In this document: piece by piece, positions 10,100 through 17,359 of the stretch
How the letters are laid out: each line of letters starts with the position of its first letter
How positions within the stretch are numbered: the stretch's first letter is position 1
Origin: an uncultured Francisellaceae bacterium
GTDB lineage: Bacteria > Pseudomonadota > Gammaproteobacteria > Francisellales > CACEW01
Direction of reading: 5' to 3'
NCBI GenBank assembly: GCA_905612315.1
Contig: CAJQSL010000086.1
Span: forward strand, 1 to 41,553
Length of the DNA stretch: 41,553 nucleotides
Made by a program: the position numbers and the translations under genes
Notes under the pieces: generated by a model
What the model saw: the letters and a program-made list of their open reading frames with translations, nothing else
Database searches by the model: none
Told to the model about the DNA's origin: nothing

Positions 10100-10702
10100 T
10101 TACGGAATAATGCAGTTAGGATTTACCCCACCACACTCACCAAAATTATCTATAAACAAACTCATAGGACTAATACTAGTTACTTTACCTTTAGGAAAAT
10201 CAAAGCCAATGCCCGCAACTGGAGTCAAATTAAATTGTAAAGACTTATGCGCTTTATCTGATAAAACCTTTAAAGATGTAACTTTCACTACTTCATGATA
10301 TGGTTTTCCTTTAAGAAAATAATGAATTATTGCATCAGGTGGATCCTGTTTAACATTATTTTCTTTGGCATTCCAAATTTCATAAAACTCACTTGGGCTA
10401 ATAAACTCTTGTGGACCTCTTGGTACTATTGGCAAAATTCCAATAGTTTTCTTATCAACAGCCAAATTTAGCTTATAAGTATTATTAGCTAAAGGAGTTA
10501 CGCTTGATTTATGATCAGCTAAAACTATTACTGATGATATAACATCTTTTTGTTTTAACGGAATCAACTGCCCCTGATGCTTAAATGAGGAGTTTGTGAT
10601 ATTTGCAAAAGCAATACTTGAACCACAAAACATAAATCCTATAGCAGAAGTAGCTACTGATAATTTTAAAAATTTTACCAAATATTTAAAATTTAATACC
10701 AT
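10100..10702 (-). CDS. Small exported protein of unknown function (200 aa)
   Basis: The N-terminus has a basic start (MVLNFKYLVKFLK), a hydrophobic core and SSIAFA before NITNSS, which is a convincing Sec signal peptide with cleavage near residue 33. The mature part is about 165 residues with many short beta-like stretches and two cysteines close to the C-terminus (GECGGVNPNC) that could form a disulphide. No motif identifies a function. An AAAGGAA ribosome site precedes the ATG. The gene is about 35 bases upstream of the 613-residue membrane gene on the same strand, so the two may be co-transcribed. Periplasmic or surface location is inferred from the signal peptide. Confidence 0.75.
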   Translation of the reverse strand: MVLNFKYLVKFLKLSVATSAIGFMFCGSSIAFANITNSSFKHQGQLIPLKQKDVISSVIVLADHKSSVTPLANNTYKLNLAVDKKTIGILPIVPRGPQEFISPSEFYEIWNAKENNVKQDPPDAIIHYFLKGKPYHEVVKVTSLKVLSDKAHKSLQFNLTPVAGIGFDFPKGKVTSISPMSLFIDNFGECGGVNPNCIIP

Positions 10703-10886
10703 AATATTATTCCTTTAATTAGTTATAAACTTCATAACAATACCGCATCATACCAATTTAGCGCAAAGAAGTATAGATATCTTCACATATAAATATGACA
10801 AAAAGACAATAAAAATGGCAACTAAGAACAAACTAATATAAAATAAGTCCCATTTAATTATTTTTAAAAGAGCCTAAATAAATAAA

Positions 10887-11975
10887 ATGAAAACCATCAA
10901 AGAGAAAACAGGAATTTTACTAATAAATCTCGGCACCCCAGATGCCCCAACAAAAAAAGCGGTCAAAAGATATTTAAGAGAATTTTTATTTGACCCAAAA
11001 GTCATACAGCTGCCGGCTATTCCAAGATGGATATTGGTTAATTTAATAATTGCACCTTTTAGAAGCAAAAAATCAGCCCATGCATATCAACAAATTTGGT
11101 TTAATAATAAAAAAAATAACAAAACAGGGTCTCCACTTAAATATTACACCACAGCATTAACAAAAAAGATGCAATCTAGTTTAACAGCAGAGCAAAATTC
11201 TCATATTCAAATAGAATATGCGATGCGCTATCAGAACCCATCAATATTTAAAACTCTAAAATTATTTGACACAAAAAACTTAGATAAACTAATTATTGTT
11301 CCTCTTTTTCCACAATACTCAGAAGCTGCAACTGGCTCCGCTATAGATAAAGCAAAAAATATTATTCATAAACATTATCCAGAGTTAAGAAACAAACTTA
11401 AGATTATAAAAGATTTTTATAATAGCCCTGATTTTATAAACCCATTAGCAAATATTATCTCTCAAACACATGACAAATATAAAGAAAAAATAAATTTTGA
11501 TTATTATCTATTTAGCTATCATGGCTTACCAGAGAAGCAATTAGATAGAGTTGAGGATAAAAATAAAACTAACTGCGATAGAATAAAGCCTTGCCCACAA
11601 ATTAGTGATAATAATAAAAACTGTTATCGCGCACAATGCTATGCCACTACAAGGGCAATTCAAACAAAGCTTAAATTACCAGAAGATAAAGTAATAACTT
11701 GCTTTCAATCTAGATTAGGCAAACTCCCATGGATAAAGCCGTATACAGATGATGTGTTAGCTCAGTTAGCTCGAAAAGGCGCAAAAAATATACTAGTTAG
11801 CTCTCCAGCTTTTATATGTGATTGCCTTGAAACTATTGAAGAATTAGGTATAAGAGCAAAAGATGATTGGTTAAAACTTGGAGGAGAAAATCTTATTTTA
11901 GCTCCATGTTTAAATGATGATAATTTATGGGCAAAAAGTTTATTAAAAATTGCACTTAAACTTCAGGATCACTAA
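10887..11975 (+). CDS. hemH: Ferrochelatase
   Basis: Inserts Fe2+ into protoporphyrin IX, the last step of protohaem synthesis. The N-terminus GILLINLGTPDAP is typical. FSYHGLP contains the catalytic His212. FQSRLGKLPWIKPYTD and the C-terminal FICDCLETIEELG with its active-site acidic residues are also present. A cysteine-bearing insertion (C230, C236, C246, C251, ending in CYRAQC) is of the kind seen in many ferrochelatases outside the enterics, some of which carry a [2Fe-2S] cluster. Whether a cluster is bound cannot be told here. At 362 residues it is slightly longer than E. coli HemH. Its 3' end overlaps the convergent 151-residue gene by 20 bases. Confidence 0.95.
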   Translation: MKTIKEKTGILLINLGTPDAPTKKAVKRYLREFLFDPKVIQLPAIPRWILVNLIIAPFRSKKSAHAYQQIWFNNKKNNKTGSPLKYYTTALTKKMQSSLTAEQNSHIQIEYAMRYQNPSIFKTLKLFDTKNLDKLIIVPLFPQYSEAATGSAIDKAKNIIHKHYPELRNKLKIIKDFYNSPDFINPLANIISQTHDKYKEKINFDYYLFSYHGLPEKQLDRVEDKNKTNCDRIKPCPQISDNNKNCYRAQCYATTRAIQTKLKLPEDKVITCFQSRLGKLPWIKPYTDDVLAQLARKGAKNILVSSPAFICDCLETIEELGIRAKDDWLKLGGENLILAPCLNDDNLWAKSLLKIALKLQDH

Positions 11976-12411
11976 CCACAAGCTTACTAATAGGTGCATT
12001 CACAGCAGATAAAGCGTGATAAATCTGATCAGCATAATTCTGGCACCGAGCATGATTATCCGCCCTACTCCAACCTACTTTTTGCCCATAATCACTGTAT
12101 TCATCAATAGCAGATCTTATCTTATCCATTAACATTGTGCGCTGCTTATCTCTTGTGTATTTTAAAGCTAACCTAGTTCCCGCTTGAGCGTTAGCTTTGT
12201 AAGATCTAACTATAGATGCAATTTTTATTTTTAAATTAAGAGATTTGACTATGTTATTAATCTCTTTAGGCTCAACCTCGACTTTAAGCTTATTTAATTG
12301 ATCATGCTTAGAAATTACTGAAGCTAAAGAAGCTAAAGATTCAGACTTTGATTGCATATTTTGCGACAAATCTTTGGTTCTTTTACGGCCAGATAAAGTA
12401 GCTGTTTTCAT
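11956..12411 (-). CDS. Small basic protein of unknown function (151 aa)
   Basis: Not recognised. The protein is rich in Lys, Ser and Ala, with a helical pattern and no membrane segment or signal peptide. The N-terminal 35 residues are Ser/Lys-rich and probably disordered. The middle (about 60-115) looks like amphipathic helix, and WSRADNHARCQNYADQIYHAL near the end contains the only cysteine. A GGAGAT ribosome site five bases before the ATG supports the start. The last 20 bases overlap the hemH 3' end on the other strand. A cytosolic DNA/RNA-binding protein or a small secreted effector would both fit the composition, with no direct evidence for either. Confidence 0.65.
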   Translation of the reverse strand: MKTATLSGRKRTKDLSQNMQSKSESLASLASVISKHDQLNKLKVEVEPKEINNIVKSLNLKIKIASIVRSYKANAQAGTRLALKYTRDKQRTMLMDKIRSAIDEYSDYGQKVGWSRADNHARCQNYADQIYHALSAVNAPISKLVVSDPEV

Positions 12412-12561
12412 GATTTATCTCCAACAATTAAAACTTAGGATACTTTAGTTTATCAGCTTTTAAAAAAAAGTTATAAATTTTATAGATATTTTAACAATTA
12501 CTCTTGAAATTTGGAAATTTGCCTATATATATCTATTAACTGATAAAAATAGGAGAAAATC

Positions 12562-13161
12562 ATGAGTTTACCCAAAATTACGGGAACTACCATTCTGGCT
12601 GTAAGGCGAGGTGACACAGTTGTTATGGGGGGTGATGGCCAAGCCACTATGGGCGAGTCGATGGTAATGAAAGATAATATCAAAAAAGTACGTAAAATTC
12701 ATAATGGTAAAGTAGTTGCAGGTTTTGCAGGCTCCACTGCTGATGCTTTCACTTTAGCTGAAAGATTTGAAGGCAAGCTAGAGCAATATCATGGCAACCT
12801 TGAGCGAGCTGCTGTAGAACTAGCCAGAGACTGGAGAACAGACAAAGCTCTAAGGCGCTTAGAGGCAATGATTCTAGTTGCGGATAAAGATAAAACTTTA
12901 CTAATCTCAGGAACCGGTGATGTAATGAGTCCCGGCAAAGATGGGGTTATGTCTATTGGCTCAGGCTCTGCATTTGCGAAATCCGCAGCTCGCGCCCTAG
13001 TTGATAGTACAAAACTATCGGCAAAAGAAATTGTTGAAAAAAGTTTAAATATCGCTGCTGATATTTGTATTTTTACCAATCATAATTTAGTAATTGAGTC
13101 TCTAGATACCAAAGATAACAAATCATCTAGCTCAAAAAAATTAACGAAATCTAAAAAATAA
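12562..13161 (+). CDS. hslV: HslV peptidase subunit of the HslUV protease
   Basis: Proteasome-beta-like threonine peptidase that forms the double-hexamer core of HslUV (ClpQY). The catalytic threonine follows a short propeptide: MSLPKITG then [10 protein letters not shown], giving Thr9 as the mature N-terminus. Other conserved blocks are [25 protein letters not shown] and the [16 protein letters not shown] segment. At 199 residues it is longer than E. coli HslV (176) because of the propeptide and a basic Ser/Lys tail ([12 protein letters not shown]). TAGGAG lies about nine bases upstream of the ATG. It is followed after 26 bases by hslU, clearly one operon. Confidence 0.97.
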   Translation: MSLPKITGTTILAVRRGDTVVMGGDGQATMGESMVMKDNIKKVRKIHNGKVVAGFAGSTADAFTLAERFEGKLEQYHGNLERAAVELARDWRTDKALRRLEAMILVADKDKTLLISGTGDVMSPGKDGVMSIGSGSAFAKSAARALVDSTKLSAKEIVEKSLNIAADICIFTNHNLVIESLDTKDNKSSSSKKLTKSKK

Positions 13162-13187
13162 TTTAATTTTTAAAAAAGGATTATAAA

Positions 13188-14624
13188 ATGTCTGAAAATA
13201 ATACATCTGATAATACAATTGAGAACATGACTCCCAAACAAGTTGTAAAACTTTTAAATGATCATGTTATCGGGCAAGAAAGTGCTAAAAAAGCAGTTGC
13301 CATTGCCCTAAGGGATAGATGGCGCAGAATGCAATTAAGTGATGATTTAAAAGATGAAGTTGTCCCTAAAAATATTATGATGATCGGACCAACTGGTGTT
13401 GGTAAAACCGAAATTGCAAGAAGGCTTGCTAAACTTGCCAAAGCTCCGATGATAAAAGTTGAAGCGACTAAATTCACTGAAGTAGGTTATGTTGGGCGTG
13501 ATGTAGAGTCCATGATAAGAGACTTGGCCGAAATCTCAATTAAAATGGCACGAGAAAACGCTAAAGAAAAAGTACAAAAAAGGGCTGAAAAAGCGGCTGA
13601 AGAGAGAATTCTTGATAAACTTGCTCCAGCTGCTAAGTCTAATAAAAACAAATCAATTATAGGTTTTGCCAATGAGCCTTCCAAAAATACTAAAAAATCT
13701 AAAGATAGTGATTTCAAAGATTTTGCCCAATCTGAAGAAAAAGAAAGCGTATCTAGAAAGCTTTTTAGAGAGAAACTAGCAGCAGGCGAACTAGATGAAA
13801 CCGAAATAGATATCGAAGTTAGTGCAACTCCAATGAGCATGGAGATAATGGGCCCTCCAGGAATGGAAGATATGACCAGCCAACTGCAAGATATGTTCTC
13901 AGCATTATCTAGCAAAAAGAAAAACACTCGCAAAGTTAAAATTAAAGATGCCAGGAAACTCTTAATAGATGATGAAGCTAGTAAACTTGTTAATGATGAA
14001 GATCTTAAAGTTGATGCCATTACAAACATTGAACAAAACGGCATAATTTTCATCGATGAATTTGATAAAATAGCAAGAAACAAAGAACGCCAAACTGGCG
14101 GCGATGTATCTCGTGAGGGTGTACAACGAGACTTGCTTCCTATAGTTGAAGGCTCAACTGTCTCAACTAAATATGGCATGATAAAAACTGATCATATTTT
14201 ATTTATTGCATCGGGTGCTTTTCATGAGGCTAAACCTTCTGATTTAATCCCAGAGCTACAAGGCAGATTTCCAATTAGAGTAGAGCTTGAGTCTTTAACA
14301 ATTGAAGATTTTATAAAAATATTAACAGAACCTAAAGCCTCACTGACAGAACAATATACCGCTCTAATGCAAACAGAAGGAGTTAAGGTTACTTTTACAA
14401 AAACTGGAATCAAACAAATTGCTGAAATTTCTTGGCACGTTAATGAAAATGTTGAAAACATTGGTGCAAGAAGATTACATACAGTTCTTGAAAAGCTGCT
14501 AGAAGAAGTGTCTTTTGAAGGGCCAGATCTAAAAGGTGAAACTATAAAAGTAGATAAAGCATATGTTAATAACAAATTAGGTGATCTTGTAAAAGATAAA
14601 GACTTAAGCAGGTATATTCTATAA
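13188..14624 (+). CDS. hslU: HslU AAA+ unfoldase subunit of the HslUV protease
   Basis: ATPase ring that unfolds substrates and feeds them to HslV. Walker A GPTGVGKT (67-74), the pore loop GYVG (100-103) and Walker [12 protein letters not shown] (286-296) are intact. The C-terminal DLSRYIL is the tail that docks into HslV. The 478-residue length exceeds E. coli HslU (443). The extra residues are in the intermediate domain, a Lys/Ser/Asp-rich stretch at about 150-190 that is probably flexible. AAAAGGA lies upstream of the ATG. It is second in the hslVU operon, and ubiE follows after a repeat-containing gap. Confidence 0.97.
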   Translation: MSENNTSDNTIENMTPKQVVKLLNDHVIGQESAKKAVAIALRDRWRRMQLSDDLKDEVVPKNIMMIGPTGVGKTEIARRLAKLAKAPMIKVEATKFTEVGYVGRDVESMIRDLAEISIKMARENAKEKVQKRAEKAAEERILDKLAPAAKSNKNKSIIGFANEPSKNTKKSKDSDFKDFAQSEEKESVSRKLFREKLAAGELDETEIDIEVSATPMSMEIMGPPGMEDMTSQLQDMFSALSSKKKNTRKVKIKDARKLLIDDEASKLVNDEDLKVDAITNIEQNGIIFIDEFDKIARNKERQTGGDVSREGVQRDLLPIVEGSTVSTKYGMIKTDHILFIASGAFHEAKPSDLIPELQGRFPIRVELESLTIEDFIKILTEPKASLTEQYTALMQTEGVKVTFTKTGIKQIAEISWHVNENVENIGARRLHTVLEKLLEEVSFEGPDLKGETIKVDKAYVNNKLGDLVKDKDLSRYIL

Positions 14625-14660
14625 ATAAATATTGATATTATTTAATAACCTTGCCATCTG

Positions 14661-14742
14661 CGCTTGCTTCCGTGCTACGTGCTTTGCACTTCGCACGAGA
14701 TTGCTTCAGCGTAGCCTCGCAACGACTGCATTGGGGGTTTTT
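14661..14742. repeat. Dispersed palindromic repeat copy between hslU and ubiE
   Basis: GC-rich against its surroundings. It contains CGTGCTACGTGCTTTGCAC and TTCGCACG, able to fold into a hairpin, then GAGATTGCTTCAGCGTAGCC and TCGCAACGACTGC. The second half matches the repeat at 33049-33091 and at the acs 3' end. A GGGGGTTTTTT run follows, so it might also stop hslVU transcription. Confidence 0.65.
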
Positions 14743-14797
14743 TAGGTCAAAATCATGTATAATATTAAAATTAAACATATATAACCTAGGCCTTAGA

Positions 14798-15553
14798 ATG
14801 CAAAACTCAAACCAAGATAAAACTCACTTTGGATACGAGTCTGTAGATTGGTCTGATAAGCAATCAAAAGTAAATGATGTCTTTCACTCAGTTGCGCACC
14901 GCTATGACATAATGAATGATCTTATGTCAGGCGGAGTTCACAGAATATGGAAACACAAAGCTATTGCAAAAGCGGCCCTTCGCCCAGGCCACCAAGTTTT
15001 AGATTTGGCCGGCGGTACAGGCGATATGGCACTTAGAATCGCCAAAAAAATAGGCCCAACAGGATCTGTTATTTTATCTGATATAAATCCATCAATGCTA
15101 GCTCATGGTAGAGAGAGACTTGAGAATCTATCTGAAGCTAATTTAGTGAAATATTCTTTAGTGAATGCTGAGAAAATACCTTTTGCTAAAAACAAATTTA
15201 ATGCTGTAACTATGGCATTTGGCCTGCGCAACTGCACTGACAAACAAGCTGTCCTAAATGAAATGTATCGAGTTTTAAAACCTGCAGGAAGAGCAATTAT
15301 TTTAGAGTTTTCCCACCCGGTTGTGCCAGGGCTTAAAACTTTATATGACGCGTATTCATTTAGCGCCCTACCAGCGCTTGGCAAAATAATTTGCAATGAT
15401 TCAGAAAGCTATAAATACTTGGCTGAGTCTATCCGCATGCACCCAGACCAAGAAACTTTAAAAGGCATGATGGATAAAGCTGGATTCTTACGAACAAGCT
15501 ATGAAAATTTAACAGGCGGTATAGTAGCAATTCATATGGGAATAAAGCTATGA
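14798..15553 (+). CDS. ubiE: Ubiquinone/menaquinone biosynthesis C-methyltransferase
   Basis: SAM-dependent C-methyltransferase of quinone synthesis. The frame is open from 14651, but the upstream part reads through repeat sequence. The ATG at 14798 gives 251 residues, the usual UbiE length, and begins MQNSNQDKTHFGYESV like known UbiE proteins. SAM-binding motif I is VLDLAGGTGD (67-76). FHSVAHRYDIMNDLMSGG, MAFGLRNCTDK, YRVLKPAGR and YLAESIRMHPDQETL are the UbiE signature segments. The ribosome site is weak. The stop codon overlaps an ATG that opens a chain of two mini-ORFs leading into ubiJ. Confidence 0.95.
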   Translation: MQNSNQDKTHFGYESVDWSDKQSKVNDVFHSVAHRYDIMNDLMSGGVHRIWKHKAIAKAALRPGHQVLDLAGGTGDMALRIAKKIGPTGSVILSDINPSMLAHGRERLENLSEANLVKYSLVNAEKIPFAKNKFNAVTMAFGLRNCTDKQAVLNEMYRVLKPAGRAIILEFSHPVVPGLKTLYDAYSFSALPALGKIICNDSESYKYLAESIRMHPDQETLKGMMDKAGFLRTSYENLTGGIVAIHMGIKL

Positions 15554-15623
15554 GCAAAACTTTGAGCAAAACCATGAGTAAAACTGTGAGCAAACCATGA
15601 GCAAAACTGTGAGCAAACCATGA
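15550..15623 (+). repeat. Tandemly duplicated start region between ubiE and ubiJ with two coupled mini-ORFs
   Basis: Three near-identical units of 24, 23 and 23 bases begin at 15550, 15574 and 15597. Each starts ATGAG and contains a (C/T)TGTGAGC- or TTTGAGC-like half. Read as codons: the ubiE stop TGA (15551-15553) overlaps ATG at 15550. That frame gives MSKTLSKTMSKTVSKP and stops at 15598-15600, overlapping ATG at 15597. That frame gives MSKTVSKP and stops at 15621-15623, overlapping the ubiJ ATG at 15620. Each junction is an ATGA overlap. Confidence 0.9.
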
Positions 15624-16339
15624 GTAAAAAAAGACTTAACCTTATAAGCTCTATAGTAACTGGCAATATTAACAGAATTCTAAAGCTAGACCCTGAAGTA
15701 GATAATCTTTTAAAATCTCTAGAAAATGAAAATCTATGGCTATATATCTTAGATTGGCATTTGCTTATTTATATTAATAATAATGCTAGCTCAAACAAAT
15801 TAAACATTGAGTGCTTTAAAACTAGCAAAAATTTAAGCAAATTAGATGATTTATTAGACAAAAATCTAAATAAAAATCTAGACCAAAATCTAAATAAAAA
15901 TCTAAATAAAAATCTAAATAAAGATCTAAATAAAAATCAGGCACACCAGTTATTAATTTATGGTAAAGCTCATAATTTTATAAAATTATCTAGAACACAA
16001 AATCCGCAAGAAGTATTTCAAGATAAAGACATGAACTATGATGGATCTTTTAACATCTTATTACACTATCATAGATTTTATCAGCAACTAGATTTAGATT
16101 TAAGCACACTTTTAACTTCTTTATTAGGGGATCATTTAGGAGGATTTTTATCCCAAAAAATTAAACCTTTTATAGATAACAGAAAAGATACTTGTAACAA
16201 GCACAAAGAAAAACTAGTAGATTATCTAGAGCGCGAAAAAAGAGTAATAGTCCCCAAAGAAGAAGTTGAGGACTGGATTGAAGATATCGCTCAACTAGTT
16301 CAAGATGTTGAGCGAATCGAAGCTAAAATCAAGATGTAG
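15620..16339 (+). CDS. ubiJ: UbiJ-like ubiquinone biosynthesis accessory protein with internal repeat
   Basis: Assigned by position after ubiE and by its C-terminus: KLVDYLEREKRVIVPKEEVEDWIEDIAQLVQDVERIEAKI resembles the UbiJ tail with its predicted coiled coil. UbiJ has an N-terminal SCP2-type lipid-binding domain and assists the Ubi hydroxylase complex in the cytosol. The N-terminal two thirds are diverged, and residues 81-106 are a run of K/D-NLNK tetrapeptides read from a 12-base minisatellite, making this 239-residue protein longer than E. coli UbiJ (201). The start follows an ATGA overlap with the preceding mini-ORF. ubiB, which usually follows, is absent. The 3' end overlaps the convergent exported-protein gene by 11 bases. 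Confidence 0.75.
   Translation: MSKKRLNLISSIVTGNINRILKLDPEVDNLLKSLENENLWLYILDWHLLIYINNNASSNKLNIECFKTSKNLSKLDDLLDKNLNKNLDQNLNKNLNKNLNKDLNKNQAHQLLIYGKAHNFIKLSRTQNPQEVFQDKDMNYDGSFNILLHYHRFYQQLDLDLSTLLTSLLGDHLGGFLSQKIKPFIDNRKDTCNKHKEKLVDYLEREKRVIVPKEEVEDWIEDIAQLVQDVERIEAKIKM
15860..15937 (+). repeat. In-frame 12-bp minisatellite inside ubiJ
   Basis: About six copies of a 12-base unit close to AATAAAAATCTA, encoding NLNK repeats with single variants NLDQ and DLNK. Unit length is a multiple of three, so copy-number change alters loop length but not frame. Confidence 0.88.
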
Positions 16340-17324
16340 GCAAATTCTTCGCATCACATTGAATTGCACACTCAGAAGCACTTACTCCAGGAGTATTACA
16401 TGGCTCCATTTGATCAGCAGTTGGATTTGTGCAGGCTAGGATTATGTTTAAAGTATATCCACCAGATGTAGTTGGACTAATATTTGTTAATAAAGAGACG
16501 TTAGTCAAACTAGAGTTGGATACCTCTTTAAATCCTTTAATAGTTGCATCTGAGTTCCAACCATCAACATAGTTTAATGAGCCATCATCAGACAACGAAA
16601 CAGAGCCAACAACTTGATTATCACTTCCTAAAGTAAAAACCAAACGACCCAAACCACCAGATTGGTTATTCAAACCAACATCATAAGAGTAATCTCGTTG
16701 CGTACCGGGAACATAACGTAACGGTTTTAAATTATTAGATGCCAAATCCAAAAAAAGAGAATTAAAATAATAAAGAGGAAACACATAGTGGTCACTCAAA
16801 GACCCTAGCAAATAATTCTCCCCAGAGACACTCTGAAATATATATGAATTATCACCTGACTGAAGGTTATCAGTTATAGGGTCAGGATTACCATTACATC
16901 CGCTACTGCCACACCGACTAAGACTTTTAGGCTGAGTATAGTTATTATCATATGGGAAATCCTGTACGAACCCACGAACACACTCTACAGAGTTTGCACC
17001 TATTCCTTTTGTTAAATCATCTAACGTATATTGTGTAATAACAGTATCGCCATTTTTAAGTGAAGTGCCTCCTCGACAAGATGTATAGCCCATTTCCCCA
17101 TCTTGTGAAGATGGCACATATTGCACAGTAACCTGATCAGAGCCTCTAAAATTTATTTGTCTATAGTTAATAGTAATTGGCACTGCATTATTTTTGCCAC
17201 ACGCAAAGTCGGAATTTGAACAAATAGCAGGGCTATCAGCATAGGAAGCGCTAAATAAAGCAAAAACGCCAACACAACCTAACAATAATCTACTACCCCT
17301 AAATCTACCCATAAATCTATCCAT
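16329..17324 (-). CDS. Exported protein of unknown function downstream of dotA
   Basis: From the ATG at 17324 (a TTG at 17348 in the same frame is less likely) the protein has 331 residues. A basic N-terminus MDRFMGRFRGSR, hydrophobic LLLGCVGVFALF and SASYA before DSP form a clear signal peptide. The mature protein is Ser/Asn/Gly-rich with many cysteines (for example CSNSDFAC, CGSSGC, CTNPTADQMEPC, CAIQC), suggesting several disulphides and a periplasmic or surface location. GGAGAAGG lies about 14 bases upstream of this ATG. It follows dotA by 35 bases on the same strand, so co-transcription with the secretion genes is likely, but I recognise no Dot/Icm family here. Confidence 0.78.
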   Translation of the reverse strand: MDRFMGRFRGSRLLLGCVGVFALFSASYADSPAICSNSDFACGKNNAVPITINYRQINFRGSDQVTVQYVPSSQDGEMGYTSCRGGTSLKNGDTVITQYTLDDLTKGIGANSVECVRGFVQDFPYDNNYTQPKSLSRCGSSGCNGNPDPITDNLQSGDNSYIFQSVSGENYLLGSLSDHYVFPLYYFNSLFLDLASNNLKPLRYVPGTQRDYSYDVGLNNQSGGLGRLVFTLGSDNQVVGSVSLSDDGSLNYVDGWNSDATIKGFKEVSNSSLTNVSLLTNISPTTSGGYTLNIILACTNPTADQMEPCNTPGVSASECAIQCDAKNLPTS

Positions 17325-17359
17325 AATTATATTCACAACCTTCTCCAAAATTAAATAAA

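Noticed and set aside
12562..12585. Unusual N-terminus of HslV as a misannotated start
   Set aside because: Short propeptides before the catalytic threonine occur in many non-enteric HslV proteins, and the ribosome site fits this start.
13487..14179. 230-codon antisense frame inside hslU
   Set aside because: Serine/leucine-rich shadow of a strongly conserved gene; no independent start signal.
14651..14797. N-terminal extension of ubiE by 49 residues
   Set aside because: The extension is translated palindromic repeat sequence with no UbiE counterpart; the ATG at 14798 gives the normal 251-residue protein.
15550..15623. Programmed frameshift joining ubiE and ubiJ
   Set aside because: UbiE ends at its conserved C-terminus and UbiJ has its own start; no slippery heptamer is present, so stop-restart coupling explains the overlaps better.
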